Positions 52,114 to 60,826 of a stretch of 64,000 bases of DNA are shown piece by piece. Each line of letters begins with the position of its first letter. Within the stretch, counting starts at the first letter, position 1. This stretch comes from PALSA-911 sp963743035 (lineage in GTDB: Bacteria; Pseudomonadota; Alphaproteobacteria; Acetobacterales; Acetobacteraceae). The translations under genes and the position numbers were made by a program. The notes beneath the pieces are model-generated. The model saw nothing but the letters and a program-made list of their open reading frames with translations, was not told the DNA's origin and ran no database searches. The DNA lies in NCBI GenBank assembly GCA_963743035.1, contig CAVUOB010000006.1, forward strand, positions 1-64,000, given 5' to 3'.

Positions 52114-53319
52114 TCAGTAACCAAGCGGCTCCGGCAGCGCCGCGACCCAGCGGCCGCCCTTGACCACCGCCAGGAACAATTCCGTCGATGCGTGGTGGTT
52201 GGTCGCGCTCAGATGCGCCGGCGGGTTGCCGAAGATGTCGACATAGCCGTCGATGCTCTCCATCCCCTTGATGAAACTATCCACGGTCAGGTCGCGCCCG
52301 GCGCGGTCCAGGGCCAGCAGTACCATCTGTGCCGCGGAATAGCCCATCTCGCCCAGGAAGTTCGGCTCGCGGCCGAATTTTTCCTTGTAGGACTTGCTGA
52401 ACGCCTGCACCGCCGGGCGCGGATCGTCGGGGTAGGCGAACAGGCCCGGGGTCATGGCGTAGTAGCCTTCGGCGATGTTGCCGGGCGCTTCCGCCACCGC
52501 CGTATCGTAGGAGGCGAACTGGCCCAGCAGATCCACGTCCCAGCCCATCTTGCGCGCGGTCGAGATGATCAGCGTGGTGTCCTTGACGATCGTGCCGGTC
52601 ACGATCAGGTCGCATTTGGCGTCGCGCAGCCGGGTCAGGGAGGCATTGAAGTCGGTATCGGTCGGCTTGTGCACGGTTTCGCCGGCCAGCTTCATGTTCA
52701 TGGCCGCGAGCTGTTCCACCGCGCCGGCCAGCACGTCGCGGCCGAAATCGCTGTCCTGCGTCATCGCGCAAACATTCTTCTTGCCGCGCTTCTCGACGAA
52801 ATACTTCACCCCCGCGCGCATCTGGTCGTAGTACGACGCGAACTGGCCGAATTTCAGCTTGTTGAACGGCTCGTACATCGAGCGTGCCGCGGTCAGCGGA
52901 AACACGTTCGGCACGCCCTTTTCCAGCTGCGTCGGCAGATTGGCGTTGTTCATCGGCGTGCCGCCGTTATTGACCATGATGAACACGCTGTCGTTGTTCA
53001 GCAGCTTGTTCATCGCCTGCACCGCGCGGGGAACCTGGTACTGGTTGTCCTCGACGATGTATTTGATCTTGCGGCCATGGATGCCGCCCTTGGCATTGGC
53101 CTCGTCATAGGCCAGGCGGTTGGCGTAGCTGTTGTTGACGCCCTGCACCGCGGTGACGCCGGACAGGTCGGTGATCGTGCCGATGGTGATTTCGGTATCG
53201 GTCACGCCGCGCACGGCGTCGGCGGCCTGGGCCGGCGCCGCCAGGCCGGCGGCGAGCAGGGCCGCGAACAGGGTTCCGGCGAGTCTTGGAGCGGTGGGTC
53301 TTGAAATCGTGACGTGCAT
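52114..53319 (-). CDS. ABC transporter solute-binding protein (branched-chain amino acid type)
   Basis: 401 residues with a signal peptide ending at APAQAA. The mature part starts VTDTEITIGTITDLSGVTAV and continues with ANAKGGIHGRKIKYIVEDNQ, NGGTPMNNANLPTQLEKGVPN and CAMTQDSDFGRDVLAGAVEQL, standard for Peripla_BP_6. It is an orphan like the one at 10793; no permease genes adjoin. It is divergent from the SDR gene and convergent with the second dioxygenase. Confidence 0.86.
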   Translation of the reverse strand: MHVTISRPTAPRLAGTLFAALLAAGLAAPAQAADAVRGVTDTEITIGTITDLSGVTAVQGVNNSYANRLAYDEANAKGGIHGRKIKYIVEDNQYQVPRAVQAMNKLLNNDSVFIMVNNGGTPMNNANLPTQLEKGVPNVFPLTAARSMYEPFNKLKFGQFASYYDQMRAGVKYFVEKRGKKNVCAMTQDSDFGRDVLAGAVEQLAAMNMKLAGETVHKPTDTDFNASLTRLRDAKCDLIVTGTIVKDTTLIISTARKMGWDVDLLGQFASYDTAVAEAPGNIAEGYYAMTPGLFAYPDDPRPAVQAFSKSYKEKFGREPNFLGEMGYSAAQMVLLALDRAGRDLTVDSFIKGMESIDGYVDIFGNPPAHLSATNHHASTELFLAVVKGGRWVAALPEPLGY

Positions 53320-53446
53320 GGAGGCTTCCCTTGTTGTTTTTCGTTCGGGCGATGTGGCTCGCCCTGCGGGGAGGCTAGCGCGCTCTGCCGCATTGGCTCA
53401 ATGCCCGGGCATGCGTAGCATCGGCCAACAGCAACGGAGCCATCGC

Positions 53447-54202
53447 ATGCACATCGATTTCACCGGCAAGCGCGCCGTCATCTGCGGCGCCAGCCGCGGC
53501 ATCGGACGTTCCATCGCCCTCGGCTTTGCGCAGGCCGGCGCCGCGGTTTCCATCTGCGCGCGCGGCGCCGGGGTGCTGGAGAGCACGCGCGCGGAGCTGG
53601 CCGGTTTCGGCAACACGGTCCATGCCGCGCCCTGCGACCTCGCCGATGCCGGGCAGATCGCCGGCTATATCGCGGCCGCGGCAGGCGCGCTCGGCGGGAT
53701 CGACGTGCTGGTGAACAACGCCTCGGGCTTCGGCGGCAGCGACGACGAGGCCGGCTGGGCCGCTTCGATGGCGGTGGACATGATGGCGGTGGTGCGCGCC
53801 AGCCAGGCCGCGACGCCGTTCCTGGCCCGGGCGGCGGGATCCTCGATCATCAACATCTCCTCGATCTCCGCGCTGCGCCCGTCCACGCGCACGCCGCCCT
53901 ATGGGGCGATCAAGGCCGCGGTGATCCATTACACCACCAGCCAGGCGGCGGCGCTGGCCCGGCAGGGCATCCGGGTGAACGCGGTGGCGCCGGGGTCGAT
54001 CGAGTTCCCCGGCGGCCTGTGGGAGGAACGCAAGACCAGCGCGCCGGATGTCTACAACCGCACCCTGCGCTCCATCCCGTTCGGCCGGATGGGCCATCCG
54101 GAGGAGATCGCCAATACCGTGCTGTTCCTGGCGTCTCCGCTGGCGTCCTGGATCACCGGCCAGGCCATCGCGGTGGATGGCGGCCAGCTGTTGGGTTCCT
54201 AG
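53447..54202 (+). CDS. short-chain dehydrogenase/reductase (SDR)
   Basis: 251 residues from ATG 53447 (CGGAG site). RAVICGASRGIGRSIALGFA is the dinucleotide motif, DVLVNNASGFGG the NNAG-like motif, ISSISALRP the active-site Ser, PPYGAIKAAVIHYT the YxxxK, and the end ITGQAIAVDGGQ is classical. The substrate is unknown. Its last 4 bp overlap the convergent cytochrome gene's end. Confidence 0.87.
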   Translation: MHIDFTGKRAVICGASRGIGRSIALGFAQAGAAVSICARGAGVLESTRAELAGFGNTVHAAPCDLADAGQIAGYIAAAAGALGGIDVLVNNASGFGGSDDEAGWAASMAVDMMAVVRASQAATPFLARAAGSSIINISSISALRPSTRTPPYGAIKAAVIHYTTSQAAALARQGIRVNAVAPGSIEFPGGLWEERKTSAPDVYNRTLRSIPFGRMGHPEEIANTVLFLASPLASWITGQAIAVDGGQLLGS

Positions 54203-54492
54203 CCCTTCACCGGGGCGCCGTAATGCGCAGTCAGGTAGCGCAGGATCTCGTCCGCCGCCTCGTCATCGATCGGCGCGCCGAAGGGGCCGCGCATCTTGGC
54301 GATTTCCGCCTTCCAGCCGTCCGGCGACAGGAAGCCGCCATTGGTGCGGATGTAGTCCAGGCTGTGGCAGAGCGAGCAGCGGGCCTGGACCGTGTCCATG
54401 CCGGCGCCGGGCTGGATCTCCAGCGCCGCCTCGTCGGCGTGTGCGACGGACAGGCCGGCGGCGAACAGCAGCATGGTCGCGGTGCGAAACAT
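54199..54492 (-). CDS. sorB: sulfite dehydrogenase cytochrome c subunit
   Basis: 97 residues from ATG 54492 (GGGAGG site). A signal peptide ends near AHADE. A single heme-binding CSLCH follows, and a distal Met candidate lies in AKMRGPFGAPIDD. It begins 11 bp after the molybdenum subunit gene, the arrangement of sorAB. It would pass electrons from sulfite oxidation in the periplasm to the respiratory chain. Confidence 0.82.
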   Translation of the reverse strand: MFRTATMLLFAAGLSVAHADEAALEIQPGAGMDTVQARCSLCHSLDYIRTNGGFLSPDGWKAEIAKMRGPFGAPIDDEAADEILRYLTAHYGAPVKG

Positions 54493-54503
54493 CTCCGCCC
54501 TCC

Positions 54504-55742
54504 CTACGACAAGGTCACGGAAACGGGGAGCGGCACGTTGTTGTTGTAGCCGGCGGGGTTGAATTTCAGCGTGCCGGCCTGCGTCTCTCCGGCGTTGCTG
54601 GTCGCCCGCGCCATCATGGTCAGCCGGCCCGGCGCCAGCTTGCCGGTGCGCAGGCTGAAGGGCCGGAAGGCATAGTTGCCGAGATCCTTGCCCAGCGCGG
54701 CCTGCACCCAGGCCTGCCCGCCATCGAAGGAGATTTCCACCGACCGGATGCCGTGCCCGCGGTCCCACGCCACGCCCTCGACGGTGAAGCCGCTGGCGGA
54801 GGCGCGGGCGGCGTCGTGATGGCTGGTGATCAGGGAGTTGACCACGAGTTCCGTGATCGGCGCGGTCTTGTCGTTTTCCTGGCTGGCGAAATTCCGTTCC
54901 ACTGGAAACAATCCCTTCGGCACCCGGTAGGCCGTCTGCATCCAGAAGCTGTCGAGCGGCTTGCTGCGGATTTCGATCCCGACCAGGTGCTTCATCCAAT
55001 AGGTCGAGGCCCAGCCAGGCACCACCAGGCGCAGCGGGAAGCCGTTGTAATGCGGTAACGGCAGGTGGTTCATGTCGAAGGCCAGGATCACGTCGTCATC
55101 CAGCGCCTTGGCGATCGGCAGGCTCTTGCGAAACGGCGGGGTCTGGTCGATCACCGGACCGTCGGCGCCGATCAGCGCGATCTCCAGCGCCCCTGGCGCT
55201 ATGCCGGCCTTGGCCAGCACATCCTTCAGCCGCACGCCGCTCCAGACCGCATTTCCCATCGCGCCCGAGCCCCATTGCACGCCGGGCACATGCGGGGAGA
55301 ACAGCCCGCGGCGGTTGCCCGCGCATTGGCAGACGGCGGTCACCTCGGCCGGCGTGAACTGCCGCCGCAGATCCTCCGGCGTGAAGGTGACGGTCCGGCT
55401 GGCCGCATCGCCGCCGACGGTCAGGGTGTAGTTCTTCCGCAGCGCCTCCATCTCCGGAATGACCGCGAGGTGGTAGCGCACGAAGAACCGGTCATTGGGT
55501 GTGATCGGGCCGCGCAGGCCGTCCAGCGGCGTTTCGTAGTTCGGCGGGCGGTAGGACAGCCGGATCAAGGGCTGCTTGCCCGGCAGCCGTTCCAGCGCGG
55601 CCGTGTCGGCCACGCCCGGCGGCAGCCCCGGGTCCAGTGCCAGGACGGGGGGGGCGCCCGCCTTGGCGAAAGCCTGCCTGCCGCTCGCCGTTCCCGCGAT
55701 CGCGGCAGCGCCGAGGCCGGTCAGGATCTGTCGTCGGAGCAT
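54504..55742 (-). CDS. sorA: sulfite oxidase/dehydrogenase molybdenum subunit
   Basis: 412 residues with a Tat-like signal (MLRRQILTGLGAAAIAGTAS). The oxidoreductase molybdopterin domain carries PNDRFFVRYHLAVIPEM and the Mo-ligating Cys in AVCQCAGNRRGLFSP. It continues with GSGAMGNAVWSGVRLKDVLA and the C-terminal Mo-co dimerisation domain (VEGVAWDRGHGIRSVEISFD). It oxidises sulfite to sulfate in the periplasm together with the SorB cytochrome. The presence of taurine-dioxygenase-like genes nearby, which can release sulfite, fits. Confidence 0.87.
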   Translation of the reverse strand: MLRRQILTGLGAAAIAGTASGRQAFAKAGAPPVLALDPGLPPGVADTAALERLPGKQPLIRLSYRPPNYETPLDGLRGPITPNDRFFVRYHLAVIPEMEALRKNYTLTVGGDAASRTVTFTPEDLRRQFTPAEVTAVCQCAGNRRGLFSPHVPGVQWGSGAMGNAVWSGVRLKDVLAKAGIAPGALEIALIGADGPVIDQTPPFRKSLPIAKALDDDVILAFDMNHLPLPHYNGFPLRLVVPGWASTYWMKHLVGIEIRSKPLDSFWMQTAYRVPKGLFPVERNFASQENDKTAPITELVVNSLITSHHDAARASASGFTVEGVAWDRGHGIRSVEISFDGGQAWVQAALGKDLGNYAFRPFSLRTGKLAPGRLTMMARATSNAGETQAGTLKFNPAGYNNNVPLPVSVTLS

Positions 55743-55779
55743 GGGGAGCCTCCTGTCCGGGATCTTGCGCCGATTCTAG

Positions 55780-56697
55780 TCACGCCACGCCGGCTTCGGC
55801 AACGGCCAGCTCCGCGAGGCGGTTGTCCACGCAGGTCTCGAACGCGATGTCACGCGACAGGGCGCCGCCGGAGATCATCGCCGCCTTCAGCCGGTCGAAC
55901 CCCTCCCGGCGCAGCACCGGATCGGCGCCCCATAGGCCCAGGGCCCGATAGCGCTCCACCGCGGCGGCGAGGATCTCCGGCGCCATAGCGGGAAAGAACG
56001 CCGCCAGGGCGCGTGCGATCTCCGCGCCGGGCGTGGCGGCGATCCAGCGCAGCGTCTGCAGCATCGCCCGGGTCATGGCCAGCAATTCCTCCGGCCGGCG
56101 AGCCAGCACCTCGCGGCGCGTCACCAGCGTGGTGTAGGCGGTCAGGCCGCGGCTGGCCGCCGCGTACCAGAGATGGCCGGCGCCGGCGGCGATGAGTTGT
56201 TCGGCGTGGGGCTGGAATACCTGGATGGCGTCCACCGCGCCGGCCCGCAGCGCCGCCGCGTTCTCCGCCATCGACCGGTCGGCGACGCGGTCGAGGCTGG
56301 CGGGATCGATCCGGGCACGGCGCAGATCGTCCTGCAGGCACAGCCAGGGCGTGGGCACTTCCGAGACGCTGGCGAAGCGGATGCCGGCCAGGTCCGCCAT
56401 GGCGAAATCCGGTGCCGGCCGGGCGCCGATGACGAAGAACGGATCGCGCGCCACCACGTCGCAGAAGCAGACCACGTCGGCCGCCGGGTCGGCTTCATGG
56501 GTGAGCAGCACGCGCAGCGGCCCGCCCCACATCACATCGATGCTTCCCGCGCGTAGCGCCCGGCTGGTCGCGGCCGGATCGGGCGAGGTTTCGAGGCGGA
56601 CATCCACGCCGGCCGCCTGATATGCGCCGATCGCGTGCGCGGCGTAGAACGGCGCATAGAACAGGGCGCGGAAATTCTCGGACAGGACGATCGGCAT
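55780..56697 (-). CDS. NMT1/THI5-like solute-binding domain protein
   Basis: 305 residues from ATG 56697. It begins directly with the family start IVLSENFRALFYAPFYAAHAIGAYQAAGVDVRLETSPDPA and continues with IDVMWGGPLRVLLTHEADPA and FASVSEVPTPWLCLQDDLRR. No signal peptide is present, which is unusual for an ABC solute-binding protein; it may be cytoplasmic or the export signal lies upstream in another start. Family members bind thiamine precursors, sulfonates or aromatic acids. It follows sorA upstream on the same strand (gap 37 bp to the sorA start). Confidence 0.78.
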   Translation of the reverse strand: MPIVLSENFRALFYAPFYAAHAIGAYQAAGVDVRLETSPDPAATSRALRAGSIDVMWGGPLRVLLTHEADPAADVVCFCDVVARDPFFVIGARPAPDFAMADLAGIRFASVSEVPTPWLCLQDDLRRARIDPASLDRVADRSMAENAAALRAGAVDAIQVFQPHAEQLIAAGAGHLWYAAASRGLTAYTTLVTRREVLARRPEELLAMTRAMLQTLRWIAATPGAEIARALAAFFPAMAPEILAAAVERYRALGLWGADPVLRREGFDRLKAAMISGGALSRDIAFETCVDNRLAELAVAEAGVA

Positions 56698-56791
56698 GGA
56701 CGGCCTCCGGCGGTGATCGGGCCAGCGTAACGCTGTTGCGGCGCGGGGGCGATGCAGCCGAAGCTGTCGTGACAACGCAGGGAGACGGCGA

Positions 56792-57553
56792 ATGCCCCCG
56801 ATCTGGACAGGTGTCATCACCTTTTGCTGCGTATCGGCCGGCATGTTCGCGGGCCGCGCCATCCGTGCGCGCCTGCCCAAGGAACATCTGGAAAGCGACA
56901 CGGTGGACACGATCAAGCTGGCGACCGGCGTGGTGGCCACGCTGTCGGCGCTGGTGCTCGGCCTGTTGCTCGCGTTTTCCGAAGGCTCGTTCCGCAACAA
57001 GGACGACGAGCTGACCCATCTGTCCTCCGACCTCATTCGCGTCCATCGCCTGCTGGCGGCCTACGGGCCGGAAGCGGCGAAGCCGGCGGCGATGATCCTG
57101 GCCTATGCGGAGGAAAAGCGCCGGAACCTGTTTCCCGACGATCATCGCCGGGCGCCGGATCCGCTCGATATTCCCGCGCTTGATCGGTTGAGCGGCGCGC
57201 TCGATGACCTGCTCGCTCTCCGTCCCCGGGATCCGGGCCAGGTCTGGCTGCTGCAGACCGCGCTGCGGCTGATCGACGATATCGCCGAGAAACGATGGCT
57301 GCTGGTGGAGCAGGAAGGCCAGCGGCTGCCGATGCCGTTGCTGGTGCTGCTGGTTTTCTGGCTGACCTTGATATTCACGTCCTTCGGGTTGCTGTCGCCG
57401 GGCAATCCGGTCGCGCTCGGGGCCCATCTGCTGTGCGCCGTGGCGATCGCAGGCGCCATCACCATGATACTGGACATGAGCAACCCGTTCTCCGGCCCGG
57501 TGCGGCTGTCCGAGGACGTGCTGCGCAGCGCCATCGCCATCATGCGGCAATAG
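56792..57553 (+). CDS. DUF4239 membrane protein
   Basis: 253 residues. VDTIKLATGVVATLSALVLGLLLAFSEGSF is the diagnostic DUF4239 block. Two N-terminal and two C-terminal hydrophobic segments enclose a soluble middle (residues about 70-175). The end SNPFSGPVRLSEDVLRSAIA is also typical. The family is related to bestrophin-like channels, but a function is not established. Monocistronic by spacing. Confidence 0.8.
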   Translation: MPPIWTGVITFCCVSAGMFAGRAIRARLPKEHLESDTVDTIKLATGVVATLSALVLGLLLAFSEGSFRNKDDELTHLSSDLIRVHRLLAAYGPEAAKPAAMILAYAEEKRRNLFPDDHRRAPDPLDIPALDRLSGALDDLLALRPRDPGQVWLLQTALRLIDDIAEKRWLLVEQEGQRLPMPLLVLLVFWLTLIFTSFGLLSPGNPVALGAHLLCAVAIAGAITMILDMSNPFSGPVRLSEDVLRSAIAIMRQ

Positions 57554-57623
57554 GCGCGAAGTAGACTTGCTACGGGTTCGGCTGCATGGTTGGACCGGCC
57601 AGACAGCCCCGAGGGAGAGCCAG

Positions 57624-58394
57624 ATGGATGACAGGATCGAAGCCGGCGAGACCTGCGGCCCCGATGGCTGCGAGGTTCCCGCCGCGTCCGGCGCGGCCGC
57701 ATTGGCCGCCGATGCCGGGCAGGCCGCGCGCATCGACATCGTCTCCGACGCGATCTGCCCCTGGTGCTTCATCGGCAAGCGCCACCTGGAAGCCGCGCTG
57801 GCGATCCTGGCCGATGAGGGGCTGCGCTTTTCGATCCACTGGAACGCGTTCCAGCTCAACCCGGACATGCCGCCGGGCGGGGCGGAGCGGCGGGCCTACC
57901 GCATCGCCAAATTCGGCAGCTGGGAACGTTCCCAGCAACTCGATGCGCGCATCACCGAGGCGGCCGCCGGCGCCGGGCTGGAGTTTCACCTGGAAAGGCT
58001 GGAGCGCGCGCCGAACACGGTGGATGCGCACCGCCTGGTGCTGCTCGCCGGCCATGTCGAGCCGCAGACGCGCCCGGGCTTCCAGGACGAAATGATGGAG
58101 GCGGTGTTCACCGCCTATTTCATCGCCGGGCGCGATATCGGCGATGCCCAGGTGCTCGCCGATTGCGCCGCCTCGGTCGGGCTCGACCGTGACGCGGCGC
58201 TGGGCTTCCTCGCCAGCGACCAGGGCCGAGATCCCGTGCTGCGGGCCGACGCGATGGCGCGCAATGCCGGCGTTTCCGGTGTGCCGAGCTTCTTCCTCAA
58301 CGGCCAGGGGCTGTTCTCCGGCGCTGTGGCGCCGGCGGCGATGGCGGACGCGCTGCGCCGGGCGCACCAGATGCTGGTTTCCCAGGCGGCCTGA
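57624..58394 (+). CDS. DsbA-family (FrnE-like) thiol oxidoreductase
   Basis: 256 residues from ATG 57624 (GGGAGAG site). After a 30-residue N-terminal extension with two Cys (CGPDGC), the thioredoxin fold starts: IDIVSDAICPWCFIGKRHLE with the CPWC active site. Later come FGSWERSQQLDARI and NAGVSGVPSFFLNGQGLFSG (cis-Pro). There is no signal peptide, so it is a cytoplasmic FrnE-like enzyme, probably a disulfide isomerase or 2-hydroxychromene-carboxylate-isomerase relative. It precedes an SDR gene by 8 bp. Confidence 0.85.
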   Translation: MDDRIEAGETCGPDGCEVPAASGAAALAADAGQAARIDIVSDAICPWCFIGKRHLEAALAILADEGLRFSIHWNAFQLNPDMPPGGAERRAYRIAKFGSWERSQQLDARITEAAAGAGLEFHLERLERAPNTVDAHRLVLLAGHVEPQTRPGFQDEMMEAVFTAYFIAGRDIGDAQVLADCAASVGLDRDAALGFLASDQGRDPVLRADAMARNAGVSGVPSFFLNGQGLFSGAVAPAAMADALRRAHQMLVSQAA

Positions 58395-58402
58395 CACTTT
58401 TC

Positions 58403-59113
58403 ATGAGCGAGACACAGGCTCGGGTCGCGCTGGTGACCGGCGGCGCGCGCGGCATCGGCGCCGGCATCGCCGCCAGGCTGGCGCGGGACGGCTATCACCT
58501 GATCATCGCCGATTTGCATGCGCCGGAGGATGCGATCCTCGGCCGGCACGTGATCTGCGACATTGCCAGTGAAAGCGATGTCGCCTCGCTGATGACCGAT
58601 ATCCGCGCCCGCGAGGGGCGGCTGGACGCGCTGGTGTGCAATGCCGGGATCATGATCCGCAAGCCCATCGAGGAATTGTCGCTGGCAGAGTGGTCGCGCG
58701 TGCTGGCGACCAACCTGACCAGCAGCTTCCTGCTGGTCCGCTCCGCCGCCGCGCTGCTGCGGGCGGGGCAGGGGGCGGTGGTGACGATCGCGTCCACCCG
58801 CGCGCATATGTCCGAGCCGGACACCGAGGCCTATGCCGCTGCCAAGGGCGGGCTGGTGACGCTGACGCATGCGCTGGCGGTCAGCCTGGGGCCGGATATC
58901 CGGGTGAACTGCATCAGCCCCGGCTGGATCCATACCAAGGGCGAGGCGCCGCGGCCGGAAGACCATCTGGACCATCCGGCCGGCCGTGTCGGCACCGTGG
59001 CGGATGTCGCCGCCCTCGCGTCCTTCCTGCTCGGCCCCGATAGCGGCTTCATTACCGGCGCCGAGTTCGTCGTGGATGGCGGGATGACCCGGAAGATGAA
59101 GTATCCGGAGTAG
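58403..59113 (+). CDS. short-chain dehydrogenase/reductase (SDR)
   Basis: 236 residues. VALVTGGARGIGAGIAARLA (dinucleotide motif), DALVCNAGIMIRKP (NAG motif), TIASTRAHMSEPDTEAYAAAKGG (Ser and YxxxK), and the end GSGFITGAEFVVDGG type. It follows the FrnE-like gene after 8 bp and is probably translated from the same message. Substrate unknown. Confidence 0.85.
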   Translation: MSETQARVALVTGGARGIGAGIAARLARDGYHLIIADLHAPEDAILGRHVICDIASESDVASLMTDIRAREGRLDALVCNAGIMIRKPIEELSLAEWSRVLATNLTSSFLLVRSAAALLRAGQGAVVTIASTRAHMSEPDTEAYAAAKGGLVTLTHALAVSLGPDIRVNCISPGWIHTKGEAPRPEDHLDHPAGRVGTVADVAALASFLLGPDSGFITGAEFVVDGGMTRKMKYPE

Positions 59114-59128
59114 CCGGCCGGGAAATCA

Positions 59129-59412
59129 TGCTGCCGGGTGAAACGCGGATCGAGGAATGGCTCCTGGCCGCGGACAGCCAGCCCGAAATCGTCTGCCTGG
59201 TGCACGACAATGTGACTCTGGTCAGCGTGGCGCGGGATGGAATCGGGTTTGGCGATCATGCCGGAACTGGTCGCGCCGGCAGACCCTGAGGGCGTCGCGG
59301 TGGCTCGCCTGCAGCCTGCCTTGCGCCGCACGCTGCATCTGCTGACCAGACATTGCGATGCGCTCGGGCCGGCCGCCGCGGCCTTCCAACGGCTGGTTCG
59401 CCAACCCATCTG
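59129..59412 (+). pseudogene. C-terminal remnant of a LysR-type regulator
   Basis: From 59129 the frame reads ...VCLVHDNVTLVSVARDGIGFG. After a one-base shift at about 59250 it continues MPELVAPADPEGVAVARLQP and LRRTLHLLTRHCDALGPAAAAF, ending QRLVRQPI. This is the end of a LysR substrate-binding domain (usual wording: GLGI.LLPE.VA; R.LHLLTR...L.PA..AF). The DNA-binding half is missing, so it is a fragment. Confidence 0.55.
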
Positions 59413-59487
59413 AGCGAGGCGGCGTTCAATCGAAGTACCGGCCCCGCCGCGAACCGAGCCAGTCGACCGAAATCGGAGTACGAGACG

Positions 59488-59778
59488 ATGGAATTCCATG
59501 CGGACATAAAGACCGATCACGCCAGCCGTTACCTGCAGCAACTTTGCAAGCATTGGAGCCACCGCTTCCAGGTGGAGTTCGACCCGGCGCACGGCACGGT
59601 CCGGCTGGATGGGGCGGAGTGCACATTCGACGCCGAGCCGCATCTGCTGCGGCTGAGACTGCAGGGCGAGGATCCGAAAATCGTGCCGGGGCTGTGCGAT
59701 GTGGTGACCGAACATCTGAAGCGCTTCGCCTTCCGCGAAGAGCTGGACGTGCAGTGGAGCGAGGCCGCGAGCAAATAG
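59488..59778 (+). CDS. DUF2218-family small protein
   Basis: 96 residues from ATG 59488 (CGGAG site). The whole protein is the DUF2218 domain: ADIKTDHASRYLQQLCKHWS, then FDPAHGTVRLDGAECTFDAE, then VVTEHLKRFAFREELDVQW. The family is found near iron-siderophore genes in actinobacteria and proteobacteria, but its function is unknown. A salicylate synthase lies about 1 kb downstream. Confidence 0.8.
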   Translation: MEFHADIKTDHASRYLQQLCKHWSHRFQVEFDPAHGTVRLDGAECTFDAEPHLLRLRLQGEDPKIVPGLCDVVTEHLKRFAFREELDVQWSEAASK

Positions 59779-59828
59779 CCCGGCCCAGGGCCGTCTTCCG
59801 TCCGAGGCGGGCCTGCCGCAATCCCAGA

Positions 59829-59862
59829 GCCTGACCGGCTATGATAGAATCACCGGTCAGGC
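59829..59862 (+). terminator. perfect 10-bp inverted repeat after the DUF2218 gene
   Basis: GCCTGACCGG (59829-59838) is repeated inverted as CCGGTCAGGC (59853-59862) around a 14-nt AT-rich spacer. Its position 50 bp after the stop suggests a transcription stop without a T-tract. Confidence 0.45.
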
Positions 59863-59879
59863 TGTGGGTATTCATTCTA

Positions 59880-59930
59880 CCGAGCCATTTCATCGCTCGG
59901 TTGATTCAGCCCCAAGCAATATCGCTTTAG
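59880..59930 (+). repeat. dispersed ~50-bp palindromic repeat, copy B
   Basis: Copy of the repeat at 37230, about 80% identical (CGAGCCATTTCATCGCTCGG start). It abuts the left end of the 172-bp IS-derived element. Confidence 0.6.
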
Positions 59931-60101
59931 GTTCTATGGACATTCCGGATTCCCATTCCGGCTTGGGTATGATTCAGGCGTGGGATAGACCGCGTCGTAC
60001 TGACTGACAGACGGCCAATGGGGCAAGACCGATCAAAGCTGCGCCGCGATGATCTCCTTTGCCGCAGCCGTCATCCGCTCGCGGTGAATCTGAACAGACC
60101 C
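59930..60101 (+). mobile_element. 172-bp non-autonomous IS5-type element (MITE-like)
   Basis: It consists of the first ~77 bp (GGTTCTATGGACATTCCGGA ... GGGGCAAG) and the last ~95 bp (ACCGATCAAAGC ... AACAGACCC) of the element seen at 62152-62677, joined at a CAAG microhomology. Ends are imperfect inverted repeats (GGTTCTATGG / GGGTCTGTTC). It has no coding capacity. Confidence 0.7.
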
Positions 60102-60826
60102 TGATATGGTTACATATCATGAGCACCGGAAAGGTTTTTGTAATAGACTGTTCTTTGCCGGCGGCCAGAAGGCAAACTATGGTCCCAATTACTGGACAGA
60201 CATTTACGGAGATCAATAATAGGTAATCGCATCCATTGATGCACACTACGTAATAAACATAAATAAGTTATTCTTATATGAGTCTTATGACAGGAGAAAT
60301 ATTTCCATCGTTCCGCAGACTGTCTATCCACCCAAACAACCCAACTTTCTCATAATAAAGAATATGTGAGATCGGTTTTTTACGCTAACTATAATGTGAT
60401 TTAAGTGGCCTGGAATTAATCGTTAGCATGGGTTTACCAAGCATCGATTCGATGATGCGGACTATGCATATCACGAAAGCGGTGAAAGTGGGGGATTGTT
60501 GATGAAAAAGCGGATGATTCATTGATGAAAATATCACGAATATCCGGCGGCGCCCGGGCAGTAGGCGATGATTATGTGTCGCTGCCGTTGATTGCCCGGC
60601 ATCAACTGGAAAGGCCTCGGAACATCAATTCCAAGAGTATTGCCTGGCGGCTATCTTCCTCCCAGGTGATGCGCAGTCGGAATTCGGCGAGCTCAACCCG
60701 CACTGCCGTCATATCACCCCGCCGAACCGCCAGGCCGGCGAACGATTGGGCCTGTCGCGCCGAGTAGTTCGGGGTCCTTCAAGGCGACTCCTCCACATAA
60801 TCTCCAATCAAAAAGAGGTTTCACAC
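60102..60826 (+). other. AT-rich upstream region of the salicylate synthase
   Basis: No supported gene. The stretch 60108-60480 is much richer in A/T than the rest of the window. It contains an interrupted inverted repeat TCTCA (60348-60352) ... TGAGA (60367-60371) that could be an operator. No clear Fur/RirA box was recognised. The 81-aa plus-strand frame at 60522-60767 is not protein-like. A short minus-strand frame (MTAVRVELAEFRLRITWEED..., 60712 to 60602) reads better but lacks a start region. Confidence 0.4.

Noticed and set aside
60522..60767. 81-residue plus-strand ORF before the salicylate synthase
   Set aside because: Ser/Arg-rich shadow-like composition and no ribosome site.
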